The notes below the pieces were generated by a model that had not been told where the DNA came from, searched no databases, and saw only the letters and a list, made by a program, of their open reading frames with translations. The position numbers and the translations under genes are program-made. 64,000 nt of DNA from Marinoscillum sp. MHG1-6 (GTDB lineage Bacteria > Bacteroidota > Bacteroidia > Cytophagales > Cyclobacteriaceae), in NCBI RefSeq assembly GCF_024714475.1, contig NZ_JAMZMI010000003.1, positions 372,001 through 436,000 on the forward strand. The letters are read 5' to 3'. Shown here piece by piece: positions 60,806 through 64,000 of this stretch (positions are counted from its first letter, which is position 1; every line of letters starts with the position of its first letter).

Positions 60806-63800
60806 ATGGAATTACTTAAGAACGCATCGAAAATAGCAGAAGGCTTCAATTCTTCAATTTATCATTTGAAGGATAGTAGCTACAATGGCGATGTTATTCT
60901 TAAAGTAATCCAGGAGGACTTCAATTACTTCCCCCATTCGACTCAGCTCATTAACGAACACCGGCACGTTCAGAAGATCAAATCAAAAGGCATAAGAAAG
61001 TCCCTGGACCTTATCAAGGATCATCAGACGCCAATACTCGTTCTGGAGTATTTCGACGGAAAGACCCTAAAGGACATCATTCGAAACCGTCGACCATCCT
61101 TTATTGATGCACTCAGAATTGCCATCAAGGTCACTGAAACCCTCTCTGAAATCCATGGCGTTTATCATGTCATTCATAGAGACATAAGTGCTTACAATAT
61201 ATTGGTTAATGACCAGTTGGAAACCAGGATCATTGATTTTGGATTGGCAAGTAATGTTGACATAAAACAAACCGTAAAAGGCGTTAGTGACCAACTAGAA
61301 GGGACGCTCCCCTATATTTCACCAGAACAGACCGGAAGAGTCAACCAGGTAGTAGACAATCGCTCAGACCTTTATTCCCTTGGAGTTGTTTTATACGAGC
61401 TATTTACGGGTCAACTGCCGTTTCAACAGACAGACCCCTTAGAGATCATTCATGCGCATTTGGCTTTAAGGCCTACCACTCCCAGCGCTATTGACCCGTC
61501 AATTCCGGAAATCTTCTCCGACATCATTATGCGATTAATCGCGAAGGATGTCGAAAACCGATACCAGTCCGCGGGAGGCCTACTGGAAGACTTAAAAAAA
61601 TGTCATGATCAGGTAGCTCTCAAGGTAGAAATAAAGGCTTTCGATCTCGGTCAAAATGATCAGTCCGGTAAGTTTTTGATCCCATCAAAGCTTTATGGTA
61701 GGGAAAGACAAAAGGAATGCCTGATCAATTCTATTGAAAACCTTGGGCAGGAGCATAAAGAAATCACACTGGTCTCAGGCAAATCAGGATCGGGTAAGAC
61801 ATCTCTGATCTATGAAATTCATAAACCTATCACGGAGAAGCGAGGTAACTTCATCAAGGGAAAGCACCAACAATTCCAAAAAGATCGTCCCTATCAGGCC
61901 ATTAGTCAGGCCATCAATGGGTTAGTTAGTTTACTGCTTTCTGAGAGTGACAAGCGACTCAATGTTTGGAAAGAGCAAATAGTAAATGCTCTTGGTGAGC
62001 AAGGAAAATTGATTACTGACCTGGTTCCTAACCTGGAACTAATCATAGGCAAGCAAAAGGAGCTCCCGATTCTTGGGCTCAATGAGGCGCAAAATCGGTT
62101 CACTTATGTTTTTATGAGGTTCATAAAAGCATTAGCATCGGAGCAGCACCCTTTGGTGATGTTCATTGATGATCTTCAATGGGCAGACAGTGCATCACTC
62201 AAACTTTTAAAAACCCTGGTATGCGATCCTGAGATGAAACATCTCTACTTTATTGGGGCCTACCGGGATAACGAAGTAGATGATAGCCATCCACTCAATA
62301 TTATCTTCAACGACCTTCCGGGTCTGGGTATAGATATTGTTGAAATAAAACTGGATGATTTGAGTTTTGATGATACCCTTTCTCTCATCCAGGATACTTT
62401 CTCATGTTCTGAGCAAAAAGGACGAGAACTCAATACCATCGTCCATTCAAAGACCGCCGGAAACCCATTTTTCGTCAACGAGTTTTTAAAGTCCATCTAT
62501 GAAAACGAGTTAGTACGATTTGAATCGAACACTTCTAACAAGCGAGGAGAGTGGACATGGAACATTGAAGAACTGAAAGCCACCAATTTCACAGATAATG
62601 TGGTGGAGTTCATGATCGAAAAACTGAAAAAGATTCATCCGGACACTCAACAACTGTTAACACTTGGTGCCTGTATCGGTGACAGATTTGACCTAAAAAC
62701 TCTCCGGTATATTAATGAACATAGTGATAATATCGTCGAGTACCTATGGCAGGCTGTCATTGAGCAACTACTCCTTGTGGAAGAGACTTCAGGCGAGCTG
62801 ATGAAAGCCGTTTCCGTGTCAGCCTATGATGATTATCTGGGGCTTGAATTCCGGTTTGCACATGACCGAATCAGACAAGCTGCAATTGAATTAATCCCTG
62901 AAAATGAAAAAGGCGCTGTTCATCAGAAAATTGGGGAGCTACTACTGAGTAATATTAATCTTGAGAAAAAGCCAGAAAAGTTATTTGAGATCCTCGATCA
63001 GCTCAATAAAGGTATCCCCAAGAGCAAAGACAAGGCTTATCAGCTTCAATTAATTGACCTCAATGTAAAGGCTGGAAAAAAGGCCATGGCTTCCTCGGCT
63101 TACGACCTGGCTATTGATCACTTCGAATCAGCACGCAAACTTCACTCAGATTCAGACTGGGTCACTGATTACGAGCTCTCTTTTGAGTTGTTCTTATCTG
63201 AGATGGAGTGTCATCTCATTTTGGGGCATTATACCAAAATGGAGGGATTGGGAAATATTTTACTATCCAAATCTCAAACCCAACTGGATACCCTGAAAGC
63301 CCAGAACATCTTTGTACAGTCCTACATCGCTCAGAGTAAACATCATGAGGTGATCAATTACGGCTTGGACGTGTTGAGTGAAGTAGGCATAAAACTTCCT
63401 AAAAAACCAAACGACCTACATATACTAACAGCGCTGGGGAAAACCAAGTGGGTTCTCCGGTCACGAAAAGCAGAGGAGCTTGAGAACTTGCCGGAGATGA
63501 CGGACGAAACACTATCTCTGGCTATCAAAATGATCTCAAGTATCAGTACCGCCTCCTATCATAACTTCCCCAAACTTTTCCCACTGGGCATCTTCAAGGC
63601 AGTACAACTTTCCTTAAAACATGGTAATCATGTAGAGTCAATCTCATTTTATGGAGGATATGGCACTATCCTTTGTGGGGTATTAGGACAATATGATGAA
63701 GGGTATGACTTCGGGCAACTATCCTTGCGACTTCTACGCCAATCAGACAAATTTCAAACGGTTCTTCCAAAGACCCTGGTGATCCAGTATGCCTTCATCA

Positions 63801-64000
63801 ACCATTGGAAAAATCCCGTAAGAGATGCCATCGCACCCCTTCAGGAGGCTTATATCAAATCTCTGGAGATCGGAGATAATCAATATGCTGCTTCCGCAGT
63901 ATTCCTGAAAATTTGTGCTGAATACAATTGTGGTGTAAGCCTGAATCAAATAGTGAATGAGGCCATCCCGTATCTGGAGAAAATGAATTCTCTCAATCAG
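60806..64000 (+). CDS. Ser/Thr protein kinase fused to an AAA ATPase (C-terminus beyond window)
   Basis: The frame opens at the ATG at 60806 and runs to the window end, 1065 codons, so the protein is incomplete. An N-terminal kinase domain (about 1-265) shows the VIHRDISAYNILV catalytic loop (near 125), DFG (near 143) and the activation segment GTLPYISPEQTGR. The Gly-rich loop is weak. A predicted ATPase domain follows (Walker A GKSGSGKTS near 325, Walker B LVMFIDDLQWAD near 455), then helical repeats. This layout is that of large kinase-AAA-GAF-histidine kinase hybrids. The expected GAF and histidine-kinase parts would lie beyond the window. It starts four bases after the membrane protein stop. 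Confidence 0.85.
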   Translation, partial: MELLKNASKIAEGFNSSIYHLKDSSYNGDVILKVIQEDFNYFPHSTQLINEHRHVQKIKSKGIRKSLDLIKDHQTPILVLEYFDGKTLKDIIRNRRPSFIDALRIAIKVTETLSEIHGVYHVIHRDISAYNILVNDQLETRIIDFGLASNVDIKQTVKGVSDQLEGTLPYISPEQTGRVNQVVDNRSDLYSLGVVLYELFTGQLPFQQTDPLEIIHAHLALRPTTPSAIDPSIPEIFSDIIMRLIAKDVENRYQSAGGLLEDLKKCHDQVALKVEIKAFDLGQNDQSGKFLIPSKLYGRERQKECLINSIENLGQEHKEITLVSGKSGSGKTSLIYEIHKPITEKRGNFIKGKHQQFQKDRPYQAISQAINGLVSLLLSESDKRLNVWKEQIVNALGEQGKLITDLVPNLELIIGKQKELPILGLNEAQNRFTYVFMRFIKALASEQHPLVMFIDDLQWADSASLKLLKTLVCDPEMKHLYFIGAYRDNEVDDSHPLNIIFNDLPGLGIDIVEIKLDDLSFDDTLSLIQDTFSCSEQKGRELNTIVHSKTAGNPFFVNEFLKSIYENELVRFESNTSNKRGEWTWNIEELKATNFTDNVVEFMIEKLKKIHPDTQQLLTLGACIGDRFDLKTLRYINEHSDNIVEYLWQAVIEQLLLVEETSGELMKAVSVSAYDDYLGLEFRFAHDRIRQAAIELIPENEKGAVHQKIGELLLSNINLEKKPEKLFEILDQLNKGIPKSKDKAYQLQLIDLNVKAGKKAMASSAYDLAIDHFESARKLHSDSDWVTDYELSFELFLSEMECHLILGHYTKMEGLGNILLSKSQTQLDTLKAQNIFVQSYIAQSKHHEVINYGLDVLSEVGIKLPKKPNDLHILTALGKTKWVLRSRKAEELENLPEMTDETLSLAIKMISSISTASYHNFPKLFPLGIFKAVQLSLKHGNHVESISFYGGYGTILCGVLGQYDEGYDFGQLSLRLLRQSDKFQTVLPKTLVIQYAFINHWKNPVRDAIAPLQEAYIKSLEIGDNQYAASAVFLKICAEYNCGVSLNQIVNEAIPYLEKMNSLNQ

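Overview
The window looks like a chromosomal piece of a gliding, polysaccharide-degrading member of the Bacteroidota, most likely order Cytophagales. The reasons are a gldA-gldF-gldG gliding operon, five secreted proteins ending in type A sorting domains of the type IX secretion system (T9SS), promoter-like sites matching the Bacteroidota -33 TTG / -7 TAnnTTTG pattern, and many RICIN, LamG, FN3 and TSP3 domains on secreted enzymes. The species cannot be named from sequence alone. No rRNA, CRISPR array, prophage or insertion sequence was seen.

Region 1 (1-20466) is a glycan-degradation and adhesion cluster, almost all on the minus strand. It holds a truncated LamG/TSP3 repeat protein, a RICIN-zincin lipoprotein, a GH43 lipoprotein, a large RICIN/FN3/LamG enzyme with a TIM-barrel-like catalytic domain, a plus-strand GH30, a GH29 fucosidase overlapping a nucleoside-hydrolase-like gene, a GH27 alpha-galactosidase, a T9SS metalloprotease-like protein and a GH43 arabinanase-like enzyme. 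The mix points to arabinose-, galactose- and fucose-containing polysaccharide (plant or algal). No SusC/SusD pair is present.

Region 2 (20641-29568) is the most unusual part. Two tandem cassettes share one layout, read on the minus strand: a conserved 26-base box, a small acidic protein gene, a conserved 66-base element, an ECF-like sigma factor gene, a 41-base box (38 of 41 identical), a short leader with a co-varying helix, a secreted RICIN-containing effector, and a near-identical hairpin terminator. The sigma factors are almost identical in region 4, but the two effectors are unrelated in their catalytic domains. Each effector also has a relative in Region 1 that lacks the sigma gene and the boxes. 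I infer a duplicated sigma-controlled cassette with exchangeable cargo.

Region 3 (29714-34556) carries a 1348-residue T9SS protein fusing FG-GAP/ASPIC repeats to a vanadium-haloperoxidase/PAP2 domain, then tRNA-Arg(UCU) and tRNA-Ser(GCU) on the minus strand.

Region 4 (34782-50789) is mostly core: BatB/BatC-like proteins, a thiolase, a MORN-repeat protein, purC, a STAS protein, ribonuclease Z, a queuosine-precursor transporter-like protein, a Nudix hydrolase, a TPR lipoprotein, a DUF2807 protein, a thioredoxin-like protein, and gldA-gldF-gldG followed by a DUF4340 gene.

Region 5 (50821-64000) holds a GT39-like transferase with C-terminal MORN repeats and a GT2 partner, a small two-TM sensor-like protein, an ArsR-led stress or detoxification-type run (ArsR, SRPBCC, double SRPBCC, DoxX, two VOC, NTF2-like, DUF1801), an MpaB/DUF2236 oxygenase-like gene overlapping a membrane protein, and a truncated Ser/Thr kinase-AAA ATPase. 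Three short GATTGCATTGCGATC-type intergenic repeats lie between 50.9 and 54.5 kb.
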